In this document: piece after piece, positions 1-9,523 of the stretch | Layout of the letters: each line of letters starts with the position of its first letter | How positions within the stretch are numbered: position 1 is the stretch's first letter | From: Peribacillus kribbensis DSM 17871 | Lineage (GTDB): Bacteria; Bacillota; Bacilli; Bacillales; DSM-1321 | Direction: 5' to 3' | Assembly: GCF_000430765.1 (NCBI RefSeq) | Contig: NZ_KE387240.1 | Span: forward strand, 96,952-160,951 | DNA length: 64,000 bases | Program-made: the position numbers and the translations under genes | Notes under the pieces: generated by a model | The model's input: only the letters and a program-made list of their open reading frames with translations | The model's database searches: none | Told to the model about the DNA's origin: nothing

Positions 1-834
1 CTGGAGGACTTGGTATACGGGATGATGCTCCGGTCTGGTAACGATTCAGCAGCAGCGATCGCCGAATATGTCGGCGGGAGTCTAGAAGGATTTTCGTACT
101 TAATGAATAAAAAGGCAGAAGAAATTGGCATGCACCATTCCCATTTTTCAAACCCGCATGGATTAGACAACACGAAGGATCACTATTCCTCAGCCTACGA
201 TATGGCGCTGCTGACACGCTATGCGATGAATAATAAAGAATATAGAAAAATAGCCGGAACGAAGGTTCACAAAGCGCCCAACCCTTATGAAAACTGGGAC
301 TACACCTGGAAAAATAAAAACAGGCTGCTCACACAGCTTTATAAATATTGTACAGGAGGAAAAACAGGCTACACGAAAATGGCCAGGCGGACACTGGTCA
401 CGACTGCACATAAAGATGGGCTGGATTTAATTGCTGTCACTCTGAACGATGGAAATGACTGGGATGACCATAAAAGTTTGTTCGAGAGCGGATTTAAAAA
501 TTATGATCTAACGGCTCTTGCCCATTCGGGGGAGATCAAAGGCATCAAAAATAAAATATATAAAAATAATGTGTATCTAAAAAATGATTTCCTATTCCCC
601 CTGACATCCAAAGAAGCAGATTCAGTAACTTCAAAGATTCGTCTTCTGAAGCCTAAAACAGGCTGGAAGGATAAGGAAGACATCCCCGAAGTCGTAGGGA
701 AAATGAGTTTTTATCTGGAAGGTAAAAAGATTGGCAGCCGCAATATCTTCTATGGGAAGCTAAATGTAAAGCCCACCCTGCTCCAAAGCTGGAAAACCAT
801 GCTGTCTGCGGCACTGGGTATTCAAAATGGTTAA
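1..834 (+). CDS. dacB: D-alanyl-D-alanine carboxypeptidase DacB (5' end outside the window)
   Basis: Serine DD-carboxypeptidase (penicillin-binding protein 5*) that trims pentapeptides in spore cortex peptidoglycan. The reading frame is open at base 1, so the signal peptide and the SxxK nucleophile motif are missing. Visible are the SGN motif (bases 34-42) and the KTG motif (bases 361-369), two of the three catalytic signatures of this family. The C-terminal part fits the usual beta-rich domain followed by a short amphipathic membrane anchor. The stop overlaps the spmA start by 8 bases. The dacB-spmA-spmB order is that of B. subtilis, where the operon is transcribed in the mother cell during sporulation; no promoter is in view. 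Confidence 0.95.
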   Translation: MEDLVYGMMLRSGNDSAAAIAEYVGGSLEGFSYLMNKKAEEIGMHHSHFSNPHGLDNTKDHYSSAYDMALLTRYAMNNKEYRKIAGTKVHKAPNPYENWDYTWKNKNRLLTQLYKYCTGGKTGYTKMARRTLVTTAHKDGLDLIAVTLNDGNDWDDHKSLFESGFKNYDLTALAHSGEIKGIKNKIYKNNVYLKNDFLFPLTSKEADSVTSKIRLLKPKTGWKDKEDIPEVVGKMSFYLEGKKIGSRNIFYGKLNVKPTLLQSWKTMLSAALGIQNG

Positions 835-1420
835 TTATATCTGGGTAGGCATGACACTGATAGGGATCATTTTTGCCATGATCAACGGAACGATGGAGCA
901 GGTCAATGAGGCTGTCTTTAAAAGCGCAAAGGAAGCTGTTACGCTCTGCATTGGGCTAATCAGTATATTGGTTTTTTGGCTGGGCCTGATGAGGGTCGCA
1001 GAGGAATCCAGGCTCCTGGAGAAGGTATCGCTCCTCGTCAGACCGCTTGTCAGGCGCCTCTTTCCTGAAGTTCCGAGCTCACATCCCGCCATGGGATATA
1101 TTGTTTCAAATATCATGGCGAACCTGTTCGGGCTTGGAAATGCTGCCACTCCTCTGGGCATCAAAGCGATGGAGCAGCTGAAAAAATTAAATGGCGGGAA
1201 AACCTCAGCCAGCAGGTCCATGATCACCTTTCTGGCGATTAATACTTCCAGTATCACTTTGATTCCGGCTACTGTCATAGCCATCCGGATGAATTACCAT
1301 TCCGCATCGCCGACCGACATTGTTTTTCCTACCCTTATTGCCACCATCATTTCGGCAGCCGGCGGTATTCTGATCGACCGATACTTTTATTATAGAAGAA
1401 AGCGAAAAGGGAGGGAGTAG
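827..1420 (+). CDS. spmA: Spore maturation protein SpmA
   Basis: Membrane protein of 197 residues with several hydrophobic segments, belonging to the nucleoside-recognition/gate-domain family. SpmA acts with SpmB in dehydration of the spore core; the molecular activity is not established. The start overlaps the end of dacB by 8 bases and the stop is one base before the spmB start, so the three genes are very likely translationally coupled. The basic C-terminus (YYRRKRKGRE) fits a cytoplasmic tail. Identification rests on sequence character plus the dacB-spmA-spmB order. Confidence 0.94.
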   Translation: MVNYIWVGMTLIGIIFAMINGTMEQVNEAVFKSAKEAVTLCIGLISILVFWLGLMRVAEESRLLEKVSLLVRPLVRRLFPEVPSSHPAMGYIVSNIMANLFGLGNAATPLGIKAMEQLKKLNGGKTSASRSMITFLAINTSSITLIPATVIAIRMNYHSASPTDIVFPTLIATIISAAGGILIDRYFYYRRKRKGRE

Positions 1421-1421
1421 G

Positions 1422-1955
1422 ATGCAGTGGCTGAATTCTATTTCACTGTGGATCATTCCTCTGTTAATTGGATTTATCCTGATCTATGCCGTAATAAAGA
1501 AAGTCCCGGCCTATGAAAGCTTCGTCGAAGGAGGCAAGGAAGGGATAGGAATGGCTTTCTCGATCATCCCATTCTTGGTAGGGATGCTTGTAGCGATTTC
1601 CATTTTTCGGGCATCAGGAGCCCTCGATGCATTTGTTGATCTTCTCCGCCCCTTTCTTGATAAGATTGGAGTCCCTTCCGAAATCCTTCCTCTGGCCATA
1701 ATAAGGCCTATATCGGGGAATGCAGCCCTGGGTATGACCAGCGATCTCATTGCGGTCCACGGTCCCGATTCCTATATCGGGCGCTTGGCCGCCACTATTC
1801 AGGGAAGTACAGACACGACTTTTTATGTATTGACCGTCTACTTTGGAGCAGTCGGAATTAAGAAAATGGGAGACGCGCTAAAGGTGGGGCTGCTGGCGGA
1901 TCTTGTAGGAATAGCGGCAGCCATTCTTGTTGTCACCTTTTTTTTCGGATACTAA
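1422..1955 (+). CDS. spmB: Spore maturation protein SpmB
   Basis: Membrane protein of 177 residues, homologous in domain type to SpmA and its obligate partner in spore core dehydration. It has four to five predicted hydrophobic segments and ends in a strongly hydrophobic helix. A GGGAGG ribosome site lies inside the last codons of spmA. It is the last gene of the operon: a good rho-independent terminator follows at 1980-2034. Confidence 0.94.
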   Translation: MQWLNSISLWIIPLLIGFILIYAVIKKVPAYESFVEGGKEGIGMAFSIIPFLVGMLVAISIFRASGALDAFVDLLRPFLDKIGVPSEILPLAIIRPISGNAALGMTSDLIAVHGPDSYIGRLAATIQGSTDTTFYVLTVYFGAVGIKKMGDALKVGLLADLVGIAAAILVVTFFFGY

Positions 1956-1979
1956 AACCCAATGATGAAAGGTTTTTTT

Positions 1980-2034
1980 GGAGCTGGAGCATTTGCCTTC
2001 GTGGAACATGCTTTTAGCTCCTCTTTGTTTTTTT
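1980..2034 (+). terminator. Rho-independent terminator after spmB
   Basis: The arms GGAGCT and AGCTCC, extended inside by AGCAT/ATGCT, are followed by CTCTTTG and then a run of seven T. Confidence 0.75.
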
Positions 2035-2105
2035 GCGTAAATATGTCATAATTGTGTATCGCATGCAAAAGTTATGTAGAAGTAAGTTGAAAAGGATGAA
2101 TGAAC

Positions 2106-2840
2106 ATGGAGCGATTACAAAAGGTTATAGCTCATTCCGGCGTTGCCTCCAGAAGGAATGCGGAAAAATTGATATTAGAAGGAAAAGTTAAGGTAAACGG
2201 CAAGGTTGTCAAGGAATTGGGCACAAAGGTCGGCCCTAATGATAAAGTGGAAGTAAACGAAGTGCCCCTTCAAAAAGAAATTCCGGTTTATTTCCTCCAT
2301 TATAAAGAAAGAGGAGTCATCTCTGCTGCAAGTGATGATAAAGGAAGAAAAACAGTGGTTGATTTCTTTCCGGAAGTGGAGGAAAGAATCTATCCCGTTG
2401 GAAGGCTGGATTATGATACCTCAGGACTGCTTCTGCTGACAAATGACGGAGAATTTGCGAATTTATTGATGCATCCGCGAAATGAAGTAGAAAAGGTGTA
2501 TGTTGCAAAAATCAAAGGAATGATCCTTCGCGAAACGGTAAGGAAGATTGAAAGAGGAATTAAACTGGAAGACGGTATGACTGCACCGGCTAAAGTGAAG
2601 GTTCTTTCTGCCGATAAGAAAAAAGGGACGTCCATCGTAGAAATCAGCATTCATGAAGGGAAAAACAGACAGGTCAGAAGAATGTTCGAAGCTGTCGGAC
2701 ACCAAGTCATGAAGCTGAAACGCGAAAGATACGCTATGCTTGATTTGAGCGGCCTTCAGCCTGGAGATTCAAGGGAATTGACTCCTCATGAAGTGAAGCA
2801 GCTGCGGACGCTTGCACAAAGCACTGGAAAGAAATCTTGA
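2106..2840 (+). CDS. rluB: 23S rRNA pseudouridine synthase RluB
   Basis: Isomerises a uridine in domain V of 23S rRNA to pseudouridine. An N-terminal S4 RNA-binding domain (about residues 1-60, starting MERLQKVIAHSG) is followed by the RsuA/RluB catalytic domain, with the catalytic aspartate in the GRLDYDTSGLLL motif near residue 100 and the family motif EGKNRQVRRMF. I start at ATG 2106 because family members begin MERLQK and AAAGG at 2091-2095 is ten bases upstream; ATG 2100 in the same frame would add two residues. The gene follows spmB as in B. subtilis but behind its own terminator. Confidence 0.95.
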   Translation: MERLQKVIAHSGVASRRNAEKLILEGKVKVNGKVVKELGTKVGPNDKVEVNEVPLQKEIPVYFLHYKERGVISAASDDKGRKTVVDFFPEVEERIYPVGRLDYDTSGLLLLTNDGEFANLLMHPRNEVEKVYVAKIKGMILRETVRKIERGIKLEDGMTAPAKVKVLSADKKKGTSIVEISIHEGKNRQVRRMFEAVGHQVMKLKRERYAMLDLSGLQPGDSRELTPHEVKQLRTLAQSTGKKS

Positions 2841-2878
2841 TTTGTTTCCAGGCTTTGTGATGGAAAAATAATGGATAA

Positions 2879-2936
2879 GAAGAGCCCCGCAGACTGAAAA
2901 ATGAGCAAGGGGCGAAGCGGCAGGGCTCTTCATTCT
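2879..2936 (+). terminator. Possible terminator after rluB
   Basis: Perfect 9-bp arms GAAGAGCCC and GGGCTCTTC enclose a 35-base loop and are followed by a weak T-rich tail. The large loop makes this less certain than other terminators in the window. Confidence 0.4.
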
Positions 2937-2964
2937 TACTTAAGGCCGTGCAGCTCTGCTGGCT

Positions 2965-2979
2965 GTTTAAGCGCTTACT
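2965..2979 (+). promoter_or_regulatory. cre-like site upstream of resA
   Basis: The 15-mer centred on TTTAAGCGCTTACT matches the CcpA operator consensus except at two positions. It lies about 65 bases upstream of the resA -10 hexamer. Confidence 0.4.
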
Positions 2980-3022
2980 TATATTGCGGGGCTTTGTCAC
3001 AAACAATTCAAATAAATCGGAT

Positions 3023-3049
3023 TTGTCTAACAATGTAAAATGTTATAAT
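3023..3049 (+). promoter_or_regulatory. Promoter of resA
   Basis: Extended -10 TGTTATAAT with TATAAT at 3044-3049, and a -35-like TTGTCT at 3023-3028 with a short 15-base spacer. The resA start is 39 bases downstream. Confidence 0.6.
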
Positions 3050-3087
3050 CTTTGGAGGGCCATATAAGAACATTGGGGGGGGAAAGG

Positions 3088-3615
3088 ATGGCTAAGAAAC
3101 AGCGGCTTGTGGTGCGGACAATCATTCTTTTATTGCTTGCAGCAGCCTTGGTTTATGCATTGTATGCCAACCTTACTAAAGATAAAACCAAACAAGTCAA
3201 AATGAATGCAGCTGCGCCTGATTTTGTGCTGACTGATATGAAGGGTACGAAACATCAACTTTCCGATTATAAAGGAAAGGGTGTGGTCCTGAACTTTTGG
3301 GGAACCTGGTGTAAACCATGTGAAAAAGAAATGCCTTACATGGACAGCCAGTACAAGGATTTCAAAGCCAAGGGAGTGGAAATTTTGGCCGTGAACGTAG
3401 GGGAATCCAATTATTCTGTCCAAAATTTCATAGATCAATATCATTTGAGTTTCCCGGTTATGATTGACAAAAAAAGTGAAGTCCAGAATGCTTATAAAGT
3501 AGATCCATTGCCCGTTACCTTTATTATTGATAAAACCGGTAAGGTGATCGACCAGTTTACTGGGAGTTTGAGTGAATCTCAAATTAATAGCTTTATGAAC
3601 AGGATTAAACCTTAA
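3088..3615 (+). CDS. resA: Thiol-disulfide oxidoreductase ResA
   Basis: Membrane-anchored thioredoxin-like protein that reduces the haem-binding cysteines of apocytochrome c outside the membrane, for the ResBC haem ligation system. The N-terminal hydrophobic segment (about residues 10-27) is an uncleaved anchor. The active site is WCKPC inside NFWGTWCKPC, near residues 70-75, and a cis-proline follows in DPLPVTF. The start is ATG 3088, giving 175 residues; a longer in-frame ATG at 3052 lacks a ribosome site and lies directly on the promoter. First gene of the resABC run. Confidence 0.96.
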   Translation: MAKKQRLVVRTIILLLLAAALVYALYANLTKDKTKQVKMNAAAPDFVLTDMKGTKHQLSDYKGKGVVLNFWGTWCKPCEKEMPYMDSQYKDFKAKGVEILAVNVGESNYSVQNFIDQYHLSFPVMIDKKSEVQNAYKVDPLPVTFIIDKTGKVIDQFTGSLSESQINSFMNRIKP

Positions 3616-3630
3616 TAGGGAGTTTTACAT

Positions 3631-5250
3631 ATGAAGGAAGTAAAATGTGAATGCGGACACATAAATCCTGTTGGAACGGTTATATGTGAAGCATGCGGCA
3701 GAGTGATCGGGGATGGCGACGGCAGCGAAAAGCTTCTCGATATGCGTTACGAAGCAAGCCCCAGAAGATCACAGCATTACAACAAAACCATTGTCGATAA
3801 AATCTGGAACTTTTTCTCTTCTGTAAAAGTCGGCGTCTGGCTGATTGTCATCACGCTGGTCGCTTCGGCTGTCGGCACCATTTTCCCACAGGAAATGTAT
3901 ATTCCTCCAACCATACCTGCCGACCAATATTATAAACAGGAATATGGTACGCTTGGCCAGCTCTATTACCAGCTGGGCTTCGACAATCTATATAGCTCCT
4001 GGTGGTACATGATTTTGATCGCTTCGATCGGGATCTCTCTGGTGATCTGCAGTCTGGACAGGGTCATTCCGCTCTATAAAGCTCTTAAGAATCAGCGGAC
4101 AGCTCCAAGGGAAGGCTTCCTGGAAAAACAAAGACTCTTTGGTATAACAGAGGACAGCGCAGACGGAGTGGACATTCCATCCATCAAACAGAATCTTGCT
4201 TCTAAGAGATATTCCATAAAGGAAGAAAACGGAAGCATCCTTGCTGAAAAAAACCGGTTTTCAAGGTGGGGTCCATATGTGAACCATATAGGGTTAATCA
4301 TCTTCTTATTTGGCGCCCTCCTTCGATTTGTACCCGGCATGTATGTGGATGAAACACTCTGGGTTCGGGAAGGGGAAACGAAAGAGGTTCCGGGAACAGA
4401 CGGAAAGCTTTATTTGAAAAACGAAAAGTTTATCCGGCAGCTTTATAATAAAAGTAAGGATGACCAGGTCTTTCAAGACGCATTAAAAAAGAATCCGGCC
4501 GTCATAAAAAACTTTCAAACCAATGCTGTTCTGTATGAAAAAAAAGGGGATACACTCCCAGGTGAGCAGCCGGAACTGAAAAAAGTGGAAACAGATAAAA
4601 TCCAGGTGAACAGGCCATTAAAGTATAAACATTTTGCTTTTTACCAATCCGATTATAAGCTCGATGAAATGAATAAAATGAAGTTTAGATTGATAGATAA
4701 AAAGACTCAGACAAGCTTTGGCGGCCTGACCATAGATTTATATGATCCTAAAAAGGACTACAATCTTGGCAAGGGATACAGGGTTGAACTGTTAAATTAT
4801 TTTCCGGATTTTGAGTTTGATGAAAACAGCGAACCGGTTACCAAGTCCAGGATCCCGAATAATCCCGCTTTTGTATTCAATATGGTCACTCCTGACAGGC
4901 CAAAAGGCGAAGCGAGCTTTGTGGCTATCCGGCAGACCATCGAACCTGAGGGGAATAACAAATATAAAATGGCCTTTAATGGAATTGAGACACAAAACGT
5001 AACCGGGCTCACGGTTCGAAAGGATATGACTCTCTGGTTCCTTGCAATAGGCGGAGCAATCTTTATGATTGGGGTAGTGCAGGGAGCTTACTGGAATCAC
5101 CGAAGAATCTGGATTCAGAGAAAAAAAGGACAAGTATGGATTGCTGCGCATACAAATAAAAACTGGTATGGAATGAAAAGGGAGATACATTCGATATTGA
5201 CTGGGACCGCTCTTCAGGAGCCAAAGGACCAGCTTGATGAGAAGTCATAA
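3631..5250 (+). CDS. resB: Cytochrome c biogenesis protein ResB
   Basis: Large membrane component (539 residues) of System II cytochrome c synthase, which with ResC exports haem and attaches it to CxxCH motifs. The N-terminus carries a zinc-ribbon-like pattern (CECGH and CEACG in the first 25 residues) that is also found in B. subtilis ResB. Transmembrane segments lie near residues 65-85, 125-145 and 205-230, then a long extracytoplasmic domain, and a last membrane helix near residue 470. Fifteen bases separate it from resA. Confidence 0.95.
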   Translation: MKEVKCECGHINPVGTVICEACGRVIGDGDGSEKLLDMRYEASPRRSQHYNKTIVDKIWNFFSSVKVGVWLIVITLVASAVGTIFPQEMYIPPTIPADQYYKQEYGTLGQLYYQLGFDNLYSSWWYMILIASIGISLVICSLDRVIPLYKALKNQRTAPREGFLEKQRLFGITEDSADGVDIPSIKQNLASKRYSIKEENGSILAEKNRFSRWGPYVNHIGLIIFLFGALLRFVPGMYVDETLWVREGETKEVPGTDGKLYLKNEKFIRQLYNKSKDDQVFQDALKKNPAVIKNFQTNAVLYEKKGDTLPGEQPELKKVETDKIQVNRPLKYKHFAFYQSDYKLDEMNKMKFRLIDKKTQTSFGGLTIDLYDPKKDYNLGKGYRVELLNYFPDFEFDENSEPVTKSRIPNNPAFVFNMVTPDRPKGEASFVAIRQTIEPEGNNKYKMAFNGIETQNVTGLTVRKDMTLWFLAIGGAIFMIGVVQGAYWNHRRIWIQRKKGQVWIAAHTNKNWYGMKREIHSILTGTALQEPKDQLDEKS

Positions 5251-5267
5251 AAGGGGAGGCAGCAAAC

Positions 5268-6446
5268 GTGGTTCAAATCAGCAGTAATTTATTGTACATT
5301 GCTTTTATTTTATACTTAATTGCAACTTTCTTCTTTGCAGGCTCGATTAAAATCCACTCTGACAAAGCAGCAAAGAAAACCAACCGCTGGTCTTTGATCG
5401 GAATCCTGATTACCATAATAGGCTTTGTTTCACAGGTTGGTTATTTTATAACGCGGTGGATAGCAGGCGGCCACGCACCCGTCAGCAACTTATTTGAATT
5501 CACCACGTTTTTTGGAATGATGCTAGTAGCTGCTTTTATTATCATTTATTTTATATACAAAACACCTGTTCTGGGAGTGTTTACCCTCCCGGTCGCTTTA
5601 TTGGTCATTGCCTATGCAAGTATGTTTCCCAAGGAAATCACACCTTTAATTCCGGCCTTGCAGAGTGACTGGCTTCATATTCATGTAACGACTGCGGCGG
5701 CCGGGGAAGCGATTCTGTCCATCAGCTTTGCGGCAGGGCTGATCTACTTAATCAAGCATGTGGACCAGACAAGGAGAAGCCAAAGGACCTTCTGGCTGGA
5801 ATTGACTCTATTTGGCTTAATTGCCACTCTTGGCTTTATAGCTGTTTCATCAGCTTTTTCTTCAGCTGGCTATGAGACGAAATTCAGCTGGGTCGATAAG
5901 CGGGGCAGCGATGCCGAGACGGTTTATCATATGCCTGCCTTAGTCGGTCCACACAAGTATGAAATGAAAACAAAGGGAAATATGGCACCTCTGGCTGAAA
6001 TGCCTGCCATGGTCAATGCAGAAAAGCTGAACACAGTGATATGGTCGCTCTTTGGCGGAATTATCATCTATCTCATCATCCGTCTGGTTTCAAGGAGGAG
6101 GGTGGCAGCCCTTCTTCAGCCGCTTGTAAGGCGGATTGATTTAAACCTTGTGGACGAAATCGGTTATCGGTCCGTCTTGATCGGTTTCCCGATTTTTACA
6201 CTGGGAGCCTTAATCTTTGCCATGATCTGGGCACAGATGGCCTGGACAAGGTTCTGGGGCTGGGATCCTAAAGAGGTATGGGCCCTTGTTACTTTCTTAT
6301 TCTACGCAGTATTTCTCCATCTCCGCCTTTCTAAGGGCTGGCACGGAGAAAAATCAGCGTGGCTTGCAGTGATAGGCTTTGTGATTATCATGTTTAATCT
6401 GATCGCTGTAAATCTGGTCATCGCCGGCCTGCATTCTTATGCGTAA
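5268..6446 (+). CDS. resC: Cytochrome c biogenesis protein ResC (CcsA family)
   Basis: Polytopic membrane protein of 392 residues that handles haem for System II cytochrome c synthase. It has the tryptophan-rich haem-handling signature [11 protein letters not shown] near residue 330 and conserved histidines in flanking loops. The start is GTG 5268, eight bases after a strong AAGGGGAGG site; the predicted N-terminus matches family members. Seventeen bases after resB, so resABC form one unit. No clear terminator separates it from resD. Confidence 0.95.
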   Translation: MVQISSNLLYIAFILYLIATFFFAGSIKIHSDKAAKKTNRWSLIGILITIIGFVSQVGYFITRWIAGGHAPVSNLFEFTTFFGMMLVAAFIIIYFIYKTPVLGVFTLPVALLVIAYASMFPKEITPLIPALQSDWLHIHVTTAAAGEAILSISFAAGLIYLIKHVDQTRRSQRTFWLELTLFGLIATLGFIAVSSAFSSAGYETKFSWVDKRGSDAETVYHMPALVGPHKYEMKTKGNMAPLAEMPAMVNAEKLNTVIWSLFGGIIIYLIIRLVSRRRVAALLQPLVRRIDLNLVDEIGYRSVLIGFPIFTLGALIFAMIWAQMAWTRFWGWDPKEVWALVTFLFYAVFLHLRLSKGWHGEKSAWLAVIGFVIIMFNLIAVNLVIAGLHSYA

Positions 6447-6489
6447 TAACTAAGAAGCGTCCGGCTAAGGGGCTGCTTTTCGGACAACT

Positions 6490-6530
6490 TCCATATTGGA
6501 CATCTAATGATAGTTAGAGTTGAATATGGA
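6490..6530 (+). repeat. Inverted repeat between resC and resD
   Basis: Perfect 8-bp arms TCCATATT and AATATGGA are separated by 25 bases in the resD upstream region. The role is unknown; a regulator site or RNA hairpin is possible. Confidence 0.35.
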
Positions 6531-6600
6531 GATCCGGGGGCAGGCCCTTTTGTCTTTGTCAGGGGGAATAAGGACAAAAAACAAACAAAAGAGAGCAAAA

Positions 6601-6629
6601 TCGCAAAACTTTTGTGCTTCAACTATAAT
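6601..6629 (+). promoter_or_regulatory. Possible promoter of resDE
   Basis: TATAAT at 6624-6629 with a poor -35 (TCGCAA, 6601-6606) at a 17-base spacing, 75 bases upstream of the resD start. Confidence 0.35.
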
Positions 6630-6704
6630 AAAAGATATATAAAGATACTAATAATAGGGCTATCTCAGTTAACCCAAGAGAAGAAATGAGGGGGCATTAC
6701 ATAA

Positions 6705-7421
6705 ATGGAAACAGATTATAGAATTCTTGTAGTGGATGATGAGGAGCGGATTAGGAGACTTCTCAAAATGTACCTTGAGAGAGAAGGCTATCAGATTGAA
6801 GAAGCAGAAAATGGAATAACTGCCCTCGAAATGGCGGTCGAGAAAGACTATGATTTAATTCTTCTTGATATTATGATGCCGGGAAAAGACGGGGTGGAGG
6901 TCTGCCGGGATTTAAGGGAGAAGAAACCGACTCCTGTCATTATGCTGACGGCAAAAGGAGAGGAAATAAACAGAGTCCAGGGTTTTGAAGCTGGAACAGA
7001 TGATTATATTGTGAAGCCTTTCAGTCCAAGGGAAGTGGTTTTAAGAGTGAAGGCCATACTTAGACGGTCTTCCAATCATGGCTATATCCAGGCTGATACA
7101 TCTACAAAGGATATTTTGGTTTTCCCGCATTTAAATATAGATAATGATGCGCATAGAGTGACAGCGGATGGGGTGGAGGTAACTCTTACACCGAAAGAAT
7201 ATGAACTGCTTTATTTCCTGGCAAAGTCGACGGATAAAGTGTTCGACCGTGAGCAGCTGTTAAAGGAAGTATGGCATTATGAATTTTTTGGTGATCTCAG
7301 GACCGTGGATACTCATGTGAAAAGGCTTAGGGAAAAGCTGAATAAGGTTTCCGAAAATGCGGCTAAAATGATTGTCACTGTCTGGGGAGTCGGCTATAAA
7401 TTTGAGGTTGTGAATGGATGA
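6705..7421 (+). CDS. resD: Two-component response regulator ResD
   Basis: OmpR/PhoB-type regulator of 238 residues controlling genes for aerobic and anaerobic respiration. The receiver domain (1-120) has the acidic pocket DDEE near residue 11, phospho-acceptor D55 in LLDIMMPG and the conserved lysine in DYIVKPF. The C-terminal winged helix (about 138-235) contains TPKEYELL and RTVDTHVKRLREKL. GAGGGGG lies upstream of ATG 6705. The stop overlaps the resE start (ATGA), so the kinase is translationally coupled. Confidence 0.96.
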   Translation: METDYRILVVDDEERIRRLLKMYLEREGYQIEEAENGITALEMAVEKDYDLILLDIMMPGKDGVEVCRDLREKKPTPVIMLTAKGEEINRVQGFEAGTDDYIVKPFSPREVVLRVKAILRRSSNHGYIQADTSTKDILVFPHLNIDNDAHRVTADGVEVTLTPKEYELLYFLAKSTDKVFDREQLLKEVWHYEFFGDLRTVDTHVKRLREKLNKVSENAAKMIVTVWGVGYKFEVVNG

Positions 7422-9196
7422 TTCTTTGGAGAAGTGTAGTAGGCAAGCTGTGGGTCACCATCCTGCTGCTTGTTTCATTTGTATTGTCGATCCTAACCGT
7501 ACTAATGCTTGAGTTTTTTCAAAACTATCAAAAAAACCAGATGGAGCAGCAGCTTTCGGCGACTGCAGGAAGGATTGTGACCACTCTTCAGCAGAATAAA
7601 GAAGTGGAAACCACGTTGAAAATATCGTCAGAACTAGTGGGAGAATCCACAAAGGTCTTTGTGATGGAAGATGAGAATCATTATCTTGCTTCAAGGAATA
7701 TCCACCAGCCCGGGAATATGCTTGCCTTTGTAAAAGAGAATTCAGATCTGTCCGGGGTGATAGACCAACATAAAGCCGTTAAAAAGCAATTGGAACTTCC
7801 GTTTAGGGGAGAGAAAGCTGCACCTGTCATTCTGATCGGGGTCCCTCTGGAAATCAACGGACAGCAGGGAGCCGTATTCCTGTATCAATCCCTAGAGGCC
7901 ATGGAGGCAACCGTGCATTCGACAACGAAGGTGATCCTTTTAGCTGCAGGAGTGGCTGCAATCCTGACCACAATTTTTGCCTTCTTTTTATCCACCCGCA
8001 TCACGGCCCCCCTCCGCAAAATGAGACAGGCTGCTTTTGAAGTGGCGAGAGGCAAGTTTGATACTAAGGTGCCGATTCTGACACATGACGAAATCGGCGA
8101 ACTCGCAACAGCGTTTAATCAGATGGGGAAACAGCTGAAATTTAATTTGAATGCTTTGAATCAGGAAAAAGAAAATCTTGCAAGTATCCTTAGCAGTATG
8201 GCTGATGGAGTGATTACCTTTAACAGTGATGGAACCATCCTCGTATCCAATCCGCCAGCCGAGAGATTCCTCCAGTATTGGTACCAGGAAAAGGGCTTCA
8301 TCCAAGGGACCCATGAAGCTGTCCCATCCGTTCTCATGAAGATGTTTGAGCAGGCAGTCGAGCTGGAAAGCGAACAGACAGGCGAAATCTCTATCCAGCG
8401 CCACAATTGGGTGCTCATTGTCAGTCCGCTCTATAATAATAAGTCCATCCGCGGGGCTGTGGCCGTCCTGAGGGATATGACAGAGGAAAGGCGGCTTGAA
8501 AAGCTCCGTAAGGACTTCATTGCCAATGTTTCTCATGAATTGAGGACTCCCATTGCCATGCTGCAGGGATATAGTGAAGCAATTATCGATGACATCGGCA
8601 CAGAAGAAGATAAAAAGGAAATGGCCCAGGTCATTTATGAAGAATCCTTAAGGATGGGCAGGCTTGTCAATGATCTTCTGGACCTGGCCAGAATGGAAGC
8701 CGGGCGTATTACCTTGAACTATGAGGAAATGGAAATCGGCTCGTATTTAAAGAGGGTTGCCCATAAATTCCAGGGGCTTGCAAAGGAAAAGAACATAGCC
8801 ATATCTGTGGAGCTTCACGATTCAGAGGCAATATACCTATTTGATCCGGATAAGCTGGAGCAGGTCCTTACCAACCTTATAGATAATGCAATCAGGCACA
8901 CTCCGGAAAGGGGAAGCGTCCAGATTGTCCAATCCCGGGATATACAGGGCAGCCTGTCAATTGAGGTCCAGGATTCCGGTTCAGGTATACCGAAAGAAGA
9001 TCTCCCTTTCGTCTTTGAACGTTTTTACAAAGCCGACAAAGCCCGGACCAGAGGGCGTGCAGGGACCGGACTCGGCCTTGCCATCGCCCAGAACATCGTC
9101 CACGCCCACGGCGGACAGATAACCGTCAAAAGCACCCTGAACGAAGGAACCACCTTCTACATCACCATCCCGCAAAAAATGAAAGAAAACCACTAA
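7418..9196 (+). CDS. resE: Sensor histidine kinase ResE
   Basis: Membrane kinase of 592 residues that phosphorylates ResD. Order: transmembrane helix (about 10-30), extracytoplasmic sensor, second transmembrane helix (about 170-190), HAMP, PAS domain (about 255-350), HisKA with phospho-acceptor H373 in NVSHELRTP, then the ATPase domain with N box NLIDNAIRHTP and G boxes DSGSGIPKED and GTGLGLAIAQNI. The last 43 codons have an exceptional bias: by hand count 37 of 43 third positions are A or C, unlike the rest of the gene. A GC-rich repeat lies 81 bases downstream. Confidence 0.96.
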   Translation: MILWRSVVGKLWVTILLLVSFVLSILTVLMLEFFQNYQKNQMEQQLSATAGRIVTTLQQNKEVETTLKISSELVGESTKVFVMEDENHYLASRNIHQPGNMLAFVKENSDLSGVIDQHKAVKKQLELPFRGEKAAPVILIGVPLEINGQQGAVFLYQSLEAMEATVHSTTKVILLAAGVAAILTTIFAFFLSTRITAPLRKMRQAAFEVARGKFDTKVPILTHDEIGELATAFNQMGKQLKFNLNALNQEKENLASILSSMADGVITFNSDGTILVSNPPAERFLQYWYQEKGFIQGTHEAVPSVLMKMFEQAVELESEQTGEISIQRHNWVLIVSPLYNNKSIRGAVAVLRDMTEERRLEKLRKDFIANVSHELRTPIAMLQGYSEAIIDDIGTEEDKKEMAQVIYEESLRMGRLVNDLLDLARMEAGRITLNYEEMEIGSYLKRVAHKFQGLAKEKNIAISVELHDSEAIYLFDPDKLEQVLTNLIDNAIRHTPERGSVQIVQSRDIQGSLSIEVQDSGSGIPKEDLPFVFERFYKADKARTRGRAGTGLGLAIAQNIVHAHGGQITVKSTLNEGTTFYITIPQKMKENH

Positions 9197-9277
9197 ATCA
9201 CCAGGAACATGTAGATTAATCTTGTTACATGGGTAACAAAAGAAGAGCCGTGCTAAAAAAAGTTTCATCCAAAACAA

Positions 9278-9412
9278 GGCTGTTGGTTTCCGTTCCAGGC
9301 ACTTCGCTTTCCGCGGGGCAGGCGGTGAGCCTCCTCGCCGCAAGCGCCTGCGGGGTCTCACCTGTCCCGCTAATCCCGCAGGAGTCTTCGTGCCTGGAAC
9401 GTAGATCACCAG
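9278..9412 (-). repeat. GC-rich palindromic intergenic repeat, family A, copy 1
   Basis: About 135 bp whose ends are near-complementary (GGCTGTTGG... and ...GTAGATCACCAG) and whose inside alternates conserved blocks such as CGCTTTCCGCGGGG and GGGGTCTCACCTGTCCCGC. The same sequence in the opposite orientation occurs at 33551-33682 and 43622-43745. It contains no convincing gene. The 432-base gap 9197-9629 otherwise holds a terminator and the sigX promoter. Confidence 0.85.
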
Positions 9413-9523
9413 GAGTAACAAATAGTATACTGCCGCCTGTTTCTTTTTTTAGGACACCAAATCTAAATGTTCAAGCTTATTTTGTATTACAAATAAATAA
9501 GAGATTTTGATTATAAAACGAGA

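Noticed and set aside
6507..6689. A 60-codon frame between resC and resD.
   Set aside because: No ribosome site and it covers the likely resD promoter.
9229..9510. A 93-codon frame and its opposite across family A copy 1.
   Set aside because: Generated by the GC-rich repeat; it is not preserved in the other two copies.
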